Assembly (NCBI GenBank): GCA_016704325.1
Contig: JADJAG010000008.1
Location: 744,001-808,000, forward strand
From: Chitinophagaceae bacterium
GTDB taxonomy: Bacteria > Bacteroidota > Bacteroidia > Chitinophagales > UBA10324
Reading direction: 5' to 3'
DNA: 64,000 nt
Positions 42,267 through 50,783 of the stretch are shown here, in pieces. The translations under genes and the position numbers were made by a program. How positions within the stretch are numbered: the first letter of the stretch is position 1; every line of letters starts with the position of its first letter. Under the pieces are notes generated by a model. That model worked only from the letters and a program-made list of their open reading frames with translations, made no database searches and was not told where the DNA came from.

Positions 42267-43340
42267 ATGCGTAAATTTTCTCTCTTCATTTTACCGGTTA
42301 CCACCGTTTTATTGTTTTCCTTTTGTATCAGCAGGAGCCCAACTGCCATAGAAGAAAATGCGGAAGTAATCTTTCCGAAAGGCAAAGGAAATTTTGTGAT
42401 CGCCTTTTACAATGTAGAAAACCTGTTTGATACGATAGATGACCCTGCTATAAATGATGCGGAATTCCTTCCGCAAGGCAAGAATCAGTGGACCGGCGAC
42501 CGTTACCAAACCAAAAGCAGCAATATTGCAAAGGTGATTGCTGCACTGAATGATGGAACCGGTGCAGATATCGTAGGCTTATCGGAAGTAGAAAACAGCC
42601 TGGTGATTAAGGACCTGCTTGCTCAGGCCTCACTTAAGAAAATGGGATATGAAATAGCACATCATGAATCGCCGGATACGAGAGGTATTGATGTGGCTAT
42701 GATCTACAAGAAAAAATCATTCCGCGTAATCGGTACAGCAGCTTTCAAGGTAGATATCAGTCAGTATGAGCAGTATCCAACCCGTGATATCGTGATGGTG
42801 AAAGGTGTAACTTCCACAAAAGATACCCTTTACGTGTTTCTGAATCACTGGCCATCGCGAAGGGGAGGCACCAAAGAATCTCAACCACGCCGGCAACTGG
42901 CAGCCGAAGTGTTGAGACATGTGGTAGATTCCATCTTAAAGCAGTCGCCGGATGCGAAACTGGTGCTGATGGGTGATTTCAACGACAATCCACCTGATGC
43001 CAGTGTTTCACAAACGCTGGGAGCTACCAAAGTTCCTGACCTCAGCGTACCCAATTCCTTGTACAATCCTACAAATAATTTTGACTGGAAGGCAGGTGAA
43101 GGCTCAGAATTCTATCGTGGCAGCTGGGACCGGTTTATCCAGATCATTTTATCCACTTCACTTATTAAAAATCAACTGGACAGTGAAAATAAATTTCATG
43201 ACATCTATCTTTTTAAACCACAATGGCTATTGAAAGAAGAGCCGGCCTACCAGCAAATGGTGCCATACAGAACTTTTGATGATACCCTTCCAATCGGATT
43301 CAGTGATCATTTACCGGTATATGTATTGCTGAAATTATAG
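42267..43340 (+). CDS. Endonuclease/exonuclease/phosphatase (EEP) family lipoprotein
   Basis: The 357-residue protein starts at the ATG at 42267 (upstream in-frame codons add a non-signal stretch), giving a signal sequence with lipobox-like Cys (LLFSFCIS). EEP motifs are all present: FYNVENLFD, GLSEVEN, RGIDVAMIY, FLNHWPSR, LMGDFNDNPP and FSDHLPVYV. The family cleaves phosphodiesters with Mg2+ through a His/Asp pair. Since it is exported, it may act on extracellular DNA or phosphoesters; the substrate is unknown. Confidence 0.85.
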   Translation: MRKFSLFILPVTTVLLFSFCISRSPTAIEENAEVIFPKGKGNFVIAFYNVENLFDTIDDPAINDAEFLPQGKNQWTGDRYQTKSSNIAKVIAALNDGTGADIVGLSEVENSLVIKDLLAQASLKKMGYEIAHHESPDTRGIDVAMIYKKKSFRVIGTAAFKVDISQYEQYPTRDIVMVKGVTSTKDTLYVFLNHWPSRRGGTKESQPRRQLAAEVLRHVVDSILKQSPDAKLVLMGDFNDNPPDASVSQTLGATKVPDLSVPNSLYNPTNNFDWKAGEGSEFYRGSWDRFIQIILSTSLIKNQLDSENKFHDIYLFKPQWLLKEEPAYQQMVPYRTFDDTLPIGFSDHLPVYVLLKL

Positions 43341-43601
43341 CGTTGTTGCGTTTGTATTATGTTGTATTTTTGGTGGCTTTTGTTTTGTAATCCGACTTAC
43401 TTTCAGAAAATAATAAAGGATTAATTGACTGCCCTGAATAATGTGCAAAACGAAAGGACTAGCATCATTTGGCGCATAAAGCACATTGCATATATTGCAC
43501 CAATTACAGTGATTAACCGTTATTGCTTTTCATTACATAAAAGGTAACTGTCAATCAGTTTAAAAATTCCATTTCATAAAGATTAAAATCACCGCTTGAA
43601 G
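43341..43601. other. Intergenic region before korA
   Basis: About 260 bp without a gene or clear hairpin. It should contain the kor promoter. Confidence 0.4.
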
Positions 43602-45443
43602 ATGAGTAATAAGCATATCGAAGTCTTAGAAGAAGTAGTTATTAAGTTCGCCGGCGACTCCGGAGATGGCATGCAATTAACAGGGGGGCAGTTCACCAAT
43701 ACGGCTGCACTGTTCGGCAATGACCTCGGCACTTTTCCAGATTTCCCTGCAGAGATCAGGGCACCACAGGGAACGGTAGCCGGAGTTTCGGGATACCAGC
43801 TTAATTTCGGGAGTAAAGAGATTTTTACACCCGGTGATAAATGCGATGTATTGGTCGCCATGAATGCTGCCGCTCTCAAAGTAAACTTATATAACCTGAA
43901 GAAAGGCGGAATCATTATTGCGAATACAGCAGGATTTGATACCAAAAACCTAAAACTTTCCGGGTACGAAAAAAACCCAATAGAGGATGGTTCCCTGGAG
44001 GGCTTTAACCTGATAAAAGTTGATGTAACGAGGATGACCCGTGATGCTACAGAAGATATTCAGCTGGGCATTAAAGAGAAAGACCGCTGCAAGAATATGT
44101 TTGTGCTCGGTTTTCTTTACTGGATGTTTGACCGTCCGCTGGAGAATACCATCAATTTCATTAACGGAAAATTCTCAAAGCTTGCAGAAGTAAGAGAAGC
44201 GAATCTGCGCGCATTAAAAGCCGGGTACAATTACGGAGATACGACAGAAACCTTTACCACCCGTTATCATGTAGAGAAGGCGAAAATGGAACCCGGTACC
44301 TACCGCAATATCATGGGCAACCAGGCATTGACATTGGGAATGGTGGCAGCAGCACAAAAATCAGGCTTGCCCCTTTTTCTCGGAGCCTACCCGATTACAC
44401 CGGCTTCTGAGATTTTGCATGAGCTGGCCAAGTACAAGAATTTTGGCATCAGGACTTTCCAGGCAGAAGATGAAATTGCAGCCATCTGTTCAGCGATTGG
44501 CGCATCGTTTGGCGGTTCATTAGGTGCAACCACTACCTCAGGTCCCGGTATGGCATTAAAAATTGAAGCAATGGGTTTGGCAGTAATGCTTGAAATTCCT
44601 TTGCTGATCTGTAACATACAACGCGGAGGCCCTTCCACCGGACTTCCGACAAAGACAGAACAGGCCGATCTGTTGCAAGCTTTATATGGAAGAAACGGAG
44701 AATGTCCCATGCCCGTAGTTGCAGCAAAATCACCTGCGGATTGTTTTTATGCTGTGTTTGAAGCGGTAAGAATTGCAGTGCAACATATGACGCCGGTTAT
44801 CCTTTTAAGTGACGGATACATTGCCAATGGTGCGGAACCATGGAAATATCCATCAAGCAGTGACCTGGAAGAAATAAAAGTTGCTTTCGCCAAACCGATG
44901 GAAAATGGCGAGAAGTTTATGCCGTATTCACGGGATGAAAAGCTTGCACGGCCATGGGCTGTTCCGGGTACGAAAGGATTGGAGCACCGAATCGGAGGAT
45001 TAGAAAAAGCCAATATCACCGGAAACATATCCTATGAACCCGAGAACCATGAATTTATGGTGAAGCTTAGGGAAGAAAAGGTAGAACGCATTGCAGATTA
45101 TATTCCCCTGCAGGTGCTTGACAGTGGTCCGGATAAAGGAGAACTCCTGATTTTAGGATGGGGTGGAACCTATGGTTCTATAAAAGCAGCCGCAAAAGAT
45201 TTGCAGGATGAAGGTTACAAGGTGGCCCATGCGCACCTGAGGCACCTGAAACCTTTTCCAAAAAACCTGGGTGAATTGTTAAACAACTACGATAAAGTGA
45301 TTATTCCGGAGATTAACAATGGCCAATTGGTTAAAGTGATCCGCGACAAATACATGATTCCGGCTATTGCTTTTAATAAAATACAGGGACTGCCGATTAT
45401 GAAAGCAGAACTAGTGAGTGCGATTAAGGAGCTAATTGGATAA
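43602..45443 (+). CDS. korA: 2-oxoacid:acceptor oxidoreductase, alpha (gamma-alpha fusion) subunit
   Basis: The 613-residue protein starts at the ATG at 43602. It has an N-terminal gamma domain (KFAGDSGDGMQLTGGQFTNT, about residues 11-190), then the alpha domain with AYPITPASEILHEL and GASFGGSLGATTTSGPGMAL, and a C-terminal domain ending near GLPIMKAELVSAI. With KorB it oxidises 2-oxoglutarate (or another 2-oxoacid) to the acyl-CoA, reducing ferredoxin. The operon is interrupted by a toxin-antitoxin pair before korB. Confidence 0.92.
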   Translation: MSNKHIEVLEEVVIKFAGDSGDGMQLTGGQFTNTAALFGNDLGTFPDFPAEIRAPQGTVAGVSGYQLNFGSKEIFTPGDKCDVLVAMNAAALKVNLYNLKKGGIIIANTAGFDTKNLKLSGYEKNPIEDGSLEGFNLIKVDVTRMTRDATEDIQLGIKEKDRCKNMFVLGFLYWMFDRPLENTINFINGKFSKLAEVREANLRALKAGYNYGDTTETFTTRYHVEKAKMEPGTYRNIMGNQALTLGMVAAAQKSGLPLFLGAYPITPASEILHELAKYKNFGIRTFQAEDEIAAICSAIGASFGGSLGATTTSGPGMALKIEAMGLAVMLEIPLLICNIQRGGPSTGLPTKTEQADLLQALYGRNGECPMPVVAAKSPADCFYAVFEAVRIAVQHMTPVILLSDGYIANGAEPWKYPSSSDLEEIKVAFAKPMENGEKFMPYSRDEKLARPWAVPGTKGLEHRIGGLEKANITGNISYEPENHEFMVKLREEKVERIADYIPLQVLDSGPDKGELLILGWGGTYGSIKAAAKDLQDEGYKVAHAHLRHLKPFPKNLGELLNNYDKVIIPEINNGQLVKVIRDKYMIPAIAFNKIQGLPIMKAELVSAIKELIG

Positions 45444-45444
45444 A

Positions 45445-45756
45445 ATGAGGGTACAAACGAAACAGGATATCATCAGTAAGATTCTTTCCAACAGGGAAAA
45501 GATTCTTTCATTTGGTGTTGCTCGTCTGGGAATGTTTGGATCATTTGTGCGCAATGAGCATCAAGAAGACAGCGATGTAGATTTTTTGGTGGAGTTTAAA
45601 AAGGGGGAAAAAAACTATCGAAACTTATTTGACTTGCATGAAACACTGCATGATTTGACTCAGAGAAGGGTTGAGGTAGTAACAAAGGAAGGGTTAAGCA
45701 AATATTTTGGTCATCATATCTTATCAGAAACGGAGTATGTCTTACAATCCTCCTGA
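45445..45756 (+). CDS. mntA: MNT-type nucleotidyltransferase antitoxin
   Basis: The 103-residue protein starts one base after the korA stop (ATG at 45445). It shows the minimal nucleotidyltransferase motif GSFVRNEHQEDSDVDFLVEF (GSF at 32-34, D44 and D46). MNT antitoxins of this type neutralise HEPN toxins, in studied cases by AMPylating the toxin tyrosine. It overlaps the HEPN gene by 20 bp. The close spacing suggests cotranscription with korA. Confidence 0.85.
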   Translation: MRVQTKQDIISKILSNREKILSFGVARLGMFGSFVRNEHQEDSDVDFLVEFKKGEKNYRNLFDLHETLHDLTQRRVEVVTKEGLSKYFGHHILSETEYVLQSS

Positions 45757-46039
45757 GATATTAGACCAAATTGAAACTGAAATTAAGGTGCTACTTGAAA
45801 TTAAAAAAAGAGTAAGCAGAAAGCAGTTCTTTAAAGATGAATTTCTGAAAAGAACTGCCACCAGAAGTTTTGAAATCATAGGGGAAGCAACCAAGAAGCT
45901 ACCAAAGGAGTTTAGAGAAACGCATTCTGAAATTGAATGGAAGAGAATGGCAGGCATGAGAGATATTCTGATACATAATTACCTTGAAGTGGATTATGAA
46001 TTATTGTGGACTGTAATGGAAGAAGAAATTCCTCTTTAA
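45737..46039 (+). CDS. hepT: HEPN-domain toxin (HepT/DUF86)
   Basis: The 100-residue, all-helical protein starts at the ATG at 45737 (MSYNPPEILDQIETEIKVLL). It has the HEPN catalytic motif RX4HXY: R75-DILI-H80-N-Y82. HEPN toxins are RNases; the Tyr is the site modified by the MNT partner in related systems. It lies between korA and korB, 48 bp before korB. Confidence 0.87.
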   Translation: MSYNPPEILDQIETEIKVLLEIKKRVSRKQFFKDEFLKRTATRSFEIIGEATKKLPKEFRETHSEIEWKRMAGMRDILIHNYLEVDYELLWTVMEEEIPL

Positions 46040-46087
46040 AAAAAACTAATCCGAAATCTTAATAGAAAACTTAACAGAAACTAAAAT

Positions 46088-47134
46088 ATGACTGAAACAC
46101 TCACCGCAAATCCTACCCCTGAAGCAAAGCTTACTGCAAAAGATTTTCAAACTGACCAGGATGTACGCTGGTGTCCCGGATGTGGAGATTATTCCATTCT
46201 GAAACAGGTGCATACCATCCTTCCACAACTGGGACTTAAGAAAGAGAACATCGTATTTATCAGTGGCATTGGATGTTCATCCAGGTTTCCATACTATACA
46301 GATACATTTGGAATGCATTCTATTCATGGGAGGGCCACAGCAGTTGCTTCAGGACTGAAAGCTACACGGCCGGAACTGAGTGTTTGGATTGTAACGGGCG
46401 ATGGCGATGCACTTTCCATTGGAGGCAATCACTTCATTCATCTAATGCGACGGAATTTTGATGTGAATGTGCTGATGTTTAACAACCAGATCTATGGTTT
46501 AACGAAAGGTCAGTACTCTCCTACTTCCGAAGAAAATAAAGTCACCAAGTCAACGCCATACGGTTCGGTAGATCATCCATTCAATCCTATCGCACTGGCC
46601 CTTGGTTCAGATGCTACCTTTGTGGCGCGTTCGATGGATCGTGACCCTGCTCATCTGCAACAGATGTTGTTACAAACATGGAAACACAAGGGTGCTTCTT
46701 TTCTCGAGATTTATCAGAACTGCAATATTTACAATGATGGTGCTTTTGAACCCTTCACGGAAAAAGCTACCAAGAAAATGAATGACCTTTTTATGGTACA
46801 GGGACAACCGATGGTTTATGGTCAGCATGATGAAATGGGAATCCGTTTAGATGGATTTACGCCACAGGTCGTGAATCTGAATGAAGGATTCTCGAAGGAT
46901 GACCTGATGAAGCATGATGAAAAGGACGTTAACAAAGCGATGATCCTCTCACGACTTTATGAGATGAATGACAGTGAACATCATTTTCCTAAACCCTTTG
47001 GCGTATTCTATACAAGAGAGCGGGCTACCTATGAGGAGGTAATGAATCATCAGATTGAGGCTGCAGTAGTTAAATCAGGAACAGGCGATCTTGATAAATT
47101 ATTGCGAGGAAGAGAAACCTGGATAGTTGCCTGA
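46088..47134 (+). CDS. korB: 2-oxoacid:acceptor oxidoreductase, beta (TPP-binding) subunit
   Basis: The 348-residue protein has the CPGCGDYSI motif near residue 32, the thiamine-diphosphate motif GDGDALSIGGNHFIHLMRRN and NNQIYGLTKGQYSPTS. It forms the active enzyme with KorA. The ATG follows an A-rich 48-bp leader after the HEPN gene. Normally korB follows korA directly, so its transcription now passes through the toxin-antitoxin genes. Confidence 0.93.
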   Translation: MTETLTANPTPEAKLTAKDFQTDQDVRWCPGCGDYSILKQVHTILPQLGLKKENIVFISGIGCSSRFPYYTDTFGMHSIHGRATAVASGLKATRPELSVWIVTGDGDALSIGGNHFIHLMRRNFDVNVLMFNNQIYGLTKGQYSPTSEENKVTKSTPYGSVDHPFNPIALALGSDATFVARSMDRDPAHLQQMLLQTWKHKGASFLEIYQNCNIYNDGAFEPFTEKATKKMNDLFMVQGQPMVYGQHDEMGIRLDGFTPQVVNLNEGFSKDDLMKHDEKDVNKAMILSRLYEMNDSEHHFPKPFGVFYTRERATYEEVMNHQIEAAVVKSGTGDLDKLLRGRETWIVA

Positions 47135-47165
47135 GCTGATAGCAATGCACACTTACAGTATAGTC

Positions 47166-48731
47166 TTACTTTGCTTCTATGGATTGAAAATCCGTGCTTT
47201 CTGACAAGAACTGTAACCAGTCCTCCAATTGTTTTTTCTTCAAGACCCGTGGGAATTTATGCTGACCTCCCAACTTGCCTTGTTTGCGCATCCAATCCAT
47301 AAATACCGTAGTTGGTAAAACGGTTACCAATATTTCCTTAAGTGCAGATTTTCTTTCAATGGCATAATCATCATTCAGTTTTATGAGGTGCTCGTCCAGT
47401 TTTTTACGGAGCAACTCCTGATCTACCGGATCATCGCAACCTATATACCATTGGTGTGCAAACAATCCCTGGTAGGGAATGCCTGCCACTGAAAACTCGC
47501 GGATATTTATTGACAGCTCGTCATTCACCATTTCAATAGCATGGTTCATGTTATCAACGGAAAGATGCTCACCAGTTAAGCTCAGGTAATGTTTTGTTCG
47601 ACCGGTTATGATGATCTCTGAACGAGCTACTGAAGTAAATTGTACTACATCACCAATGAGGTAGCGCCAGGCACCTGCACAGGTACTAAGCAAAAGTGCA
47701 TAAGGGATGCCTTCAGATACTTCTCCGATGTACAATGCTTTAGCGCCCTGTTTCAGTTCGCCATGCTCATCAAAGTTTTCTTCATTAAAAGGAATGAATT
47801 CATAAAATATTCCATTGGTGAGCAACATTTTCATACCCTCTGTATCCGGGCGATCGGTAAATGCTATGAAGCCTTCAGATGCCAGGTAGGTATTGATGTC
47901 TATTACTTTCTTTCCAAACAGTTTCTTAAATCCGGATCTGTACGGTTCAAAAGAGACACCGCTGTGCACATAGCAGATAAGATTCGGCCACAATTCATGT
48001 ATGTTCTCAAGGTCATACCATTCAATGATTCTTTCCAGCATGATCTGAATCCATGCAGGCACACCCACGATGATAGAGATATCCCAGCTGCCTGCTTTTT
48101 CAGCAATTTCATTCAGCTTTTTATCCCAGTCTTTCTCTTGTGCAATTTTTCTTCCCGGTTTGTAGAATACCTGGAACCAGTATGGAATTTTTTTTGCGCT
48201 GATACCACTCAGGTCACCTTCAAAATATTTTCCCCGCTTGTTCAAATCAGTACTTCCGCCAAGCATCAATACGCGTTTTTCAAAAATCTCGGGAGGAAAT
48301 CCAAAATGCCTGGCAGAAAGTATTTGTTTGACAGAAGCCCGCTTTATAGCCCTGATCATATCACCGGTGATTGGGATGCGCTTGCTGCTCGATTCGGAAG
48401 TGCCCGAACTCAGCGCAAAATACTTCGTACTGCCCGGCCAGCAAATATTGGCCTCACCGTTTAACGCTTTATTCCACCATTGTTCCTGAATGGAATTATA
48501 GTTGAAGATTGGAATAGATTCCCGATATGCCCTGATGACATCATCTTCCATCAGGATATTATAAAACCTGTAGTGCCTTCCAAACGCTGTATAAGCTGCC
48601 TTTCGCAATAATCTTTTCAATTGCCTTTCCTGGTGCTTAGACGCACTCACAGGCAAGAGCCGCTCCCGCTGTTCGCGCAAACGATCATTGATCGCAATTG
48701 TACGGTCTATCAATGGTCCTAATAAAGGCAT
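47166..48731 (-). CDS. GH3 auxin-responsive promoter family protein
   Basis: The 521-residue protein belongs to the GH3 superfamily of acyl-adenylate-forming enzymes. The ATP/AMP motifs are in KYFALSSGTSESSSKRIP (about residues 105-122) and in TCAGAWRYLIGDVVQFTS and RSEIIITGRTKHYLSLTGEH. GH3 enzymes in plants join amino acids to hormones; bacterial members are widespread in Bacteroidota with unknown substrates. It converges on korB with only 31 bp between. Confidence 0.85.
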   Translation of the reverse strand: MPLLGPLIDRTIAINDRLREQRERLLPVSASKHQERQLKRLLRKAAYTAFGRHYRFYNILMEDDVIRAYRESIPIFNYNSIQEQWWNKALNGEANICWPGSTKYFALSSGTSESSSKRIPITGDMIRAIKRASVKQILSARHFGFPPEIFEKRVLMLGGSTDLNKRGKYFEGDLSGISAKKIPYWFQVFYKPGRKIAQEKDWDKKLNEIAEKAGSWDISIIVGVPAWIQIMLERIIEWYDLENIHELWPNLICYVHSGVSFEPYRSGFKKLFGKKVIDINTYLASEGFIAFTDRPDTEGMKMLLTNGIFYEFIPFNEENFDEHGELKQGAKALYIGEVSEGIPYALLLSTCAGAWRYLIGDVVQFTSVARSEIIITGRTKHYLSLTGEHLSVDNMNHAIEMVNDELSINIREFSVAGIPYQGLFAHQWYIGCDDPVDQELLRKKLDEHLIKLNDDYAIERKSALKEILVTVLPTTVFMDWMRKQGKLGGQHKFPRVLKKKQLEDWLQFLSESTDFQSIEAK

Positions 48732-49160
48732 CTGTTCTCTTTTGTGAAAATAAGTATTACATCCTTACATGAAAATATGCTGATGCCATTGCTAAGCAAA
48801 AACAAATCAGTTATCTCATTCTTTCGGACAGTTCAATGTACCGGCAGGATAAAGATACAATCCATAAGTTTTCTGCTGATCAAAAAAAAATGAACTTCAC
48901 CCGATAGTCATTCAAGGCATAAAATGCGGCTATCGGTATTTACTTGACCGTAAAATTGCTGCACATTGGGTTTGGCACAAGCTGTTTTCCGGCAGGAATG
49001 TTTCAAATGAGTAACATTGGACAATGGTACGTTTCAAACCCAACCATTTGTGAAATTTGCGTTTACTGAGTGCCCTTTTGACTTTGTTGTTAGCGTGACA
49101 CCGCTGTAAGTTGCTTGGCAAACAAATAAAGTTCATATTTGCCCTCAGCATAATCACAAA
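48732..49160. other. Intergenic region between GH3 and the sigma factor
   Basis: About 430 bp, divergent promoter region. No gene, RNA or repeat is recognised. A minus-strand frame at 48930-49157 has no family features and is not accepted. Confidence 0.4.
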
Positions 49161-49709
49161 TTGGACGCTACTAATTCCATATCAATTCCGGAGGATGTAT
49201 TGGTTTCCCGGCTTTTCAAGAAAGACCAACTGGCTTTCTCTTACCTCTACGATAATTATGCAGCAGCACTAAACGGAGTTATTTACCGCATTGTGCAGGA
49301 TGAAGCAACAGCAGAAGACATTTTGCAGGATGCATTTATCAAGATCTGGAACAACTTTGCTTCCTATGATAAAACGAAAGGGAAGTTATTTACCTGGATC
49401 ATAAATATAGCGAGGAACCTCGCTATTGATCATACACGTTCCAAAGGATTCAAGAACCAGCAAAAAAACCTTGAGGTAGACAAAATCGTAGGTTACATCG
49501 ACAGCAAGAAAAGTACCCTATTCAATCCTGATCAGATTGGATTAAAAACAATGCTTGAAAAACTTAAACCGGAACAACGGGAAATTCTTGACCTGGTTTA
49601 TTTTGGTGGTTATACGCAGGCTGAAGTGGCCAATGAACTGAATATTCCGCTAGGTACCGTTAAGACAAGAATACGAATGTCACTTATCCAATTAAGATCG
49701 ATTGTTTAG
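49161..49709 (+). CDS. ECF-type RNA polymerase sigma factor
   Basis: The 182-residue protein starts at a TTG at 49161; no in-frame ATG lies near, and the start fixes a normal sigma N terminus (AFSYLYDNYAAALNGVIYRI). Region 2 continues with DEATAEDILQDAFIKIWNNF and region 4 with EILDLVYFGGYTQAEVANEL followed by IPLGTVKTRIRMSL. The next gene encodes its anti-sigma factor and overlaps or abuts, the usual arrangement. The regulon and signal are unknown. Confidence 0.9.
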   Translation: MDATNSISIPEDVLVSRLFKKDQLAFSYLYDNYAAALNGVIYRIVQDEATAEDILQDAFIKIWNNFASYDKTKGKLFTWIINIARNLAIDHTRSKGFKNQQKNLEVDKIVGYIDSKKSTLFNPDQIGLKTMLEKLKPEQREILDLVYFGGYTQAEVANELNIPLGTVKTRIRMSLIQLRSIV

Positions 49710-49713
49710 CACC

Positions 49714-50568
49714 TTGAATACAAAAGAATACATAGAATCCGGAGTGCTTGACCTGTATGTTTCAGGCTTACTTTCCATTGAGGAGATGCGGGATGTGGAG
49801 CTCAAAGCCTGTCAGCATGCAGAAGTAAAGCAAGAGCTGGTTTTATTGCAGGGAGCATTAGAACGGTTTGCGTTTAAATATGCAATTGTGCCAAAGCCTG
49901 AAGTAAAAGAGAGAATTCTGATGGCAATTCAATCAAAGAGTGATGTCTCCAGGATTGTCTCTATTAAAAGTGCCACCACTGAAAATCAGCCTGAGCAGGA
50001 TGTGTCCATTACACCTTCACTGCCAGCAGCACGTACTTCTCTTTCGCGTTTGCTCCTGGCAGCCACGGTGCTTTTGATTGCAGTATTAGGTGGTGCCGCT
50101 TTCTATTTTAATTCACAGCTCAAGAATTCAAAGATGCTGACAGCTCAATTGGAAGAGCAACAAAGTGGAATTCTCAGGCAGGTGGACAACCTACAACTCA
50201 CTCTCAATCAGCAAACAGAAAAAGTGCAATTACTCACAGATGCGAATACCGTTCGTATTTCTATGAAAGGCACTGATAAATCACCTGCCAGTTTAGCGCT
50301 TATTTATTGGAATAAAGAAACAAAAGCTGTTTACCTCGACATAAAGGCGTTACCACCCACAGGAATTGACTCACAATACCAACTGTGGTTTATCGACCCG
50401 ACTGCCGGCCCCGTAAGTGCAGGTGTTTTCGATGTAAAAACAGGCGAAATGATCAGGATGACCAATGCTCCGGATGCTGCTGCTTTCGCAGTTACCTTAG
50501 AGCCAAAGGGTGGCAGCAGCCAGCCCACGATGGACAAGATGTATGTAATTGGTACTGTTGCTTCCTGA
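49714..50568 (+). CDS. Anti-sigma factor, RskA-like
   Basis: The 284-residue protein probably starts at TTG 49714 (giving MNTKEYIESGVLDLYVSGLL, the typical N terminus of these regulators); TTG at 49702 would overlap the sigma gene. A sigma-binding N-terminal helix bundle is followed by one transmembrane segment (LLLAATVLLIAVLGGAAFYF, about residues 110-129), a coiled coil, and an extracytoplasmic RskA C-terminal domain (YQLWFIDPTAGPVSAGVFDV; AFAVTLEPKGGSSQPT). It holds the sigma factor at the membrane. Confidence 0.87.
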   Translation: MNTKEYIESGVLDLYVSGLLSIEEMRDVELKACQHAEVKQELVLLQGALERFAFKYAIVPKPEVKERILMAIQSKSDVSRIVSIKSATTENQPEQDVSITPSLPAARTSLSRLLLAATVLLIAVLGGAAFYFNSQLKNSKMLTAQLEEQQSGILRQVDNLQLTLNQQTEKVQLLTDANTVRISMKGTDKSPASLALIYWNKETKAVYLDIKALPPTGIDSQYQLWFIDPTAGPVSAGVFDVKTGEMIRMTNAPDAAAFAVTLEPKGGSSQPTMDKMYVIGTVAS

Positions 50569-50783
50569 TTACAAGTCGTCAATTCAAAAAGAATCTTTAT
50601 GAATAACATGCAAACCATCTCAACCGGTTTACTTGTGCTTTGTATGCTACTTGAATACCTGTTGAAACAAACAAATTGTTTTCAATAGAAATCATTGACT
50701 GAATTTCAGTTCCTGAACCAGCTTATGAAACTTTCCTATTTTTGAAAGCCTGTAAATAATTTTCAAAAAAAGAAACCTACGGT

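Noticed and set aside
47640..48464. 274-codon plus-strand ORF antisense to the GH3 gene
   Set aside because: It is long but lies fully inside a well-recognised GH3 enzyme and has no family features.
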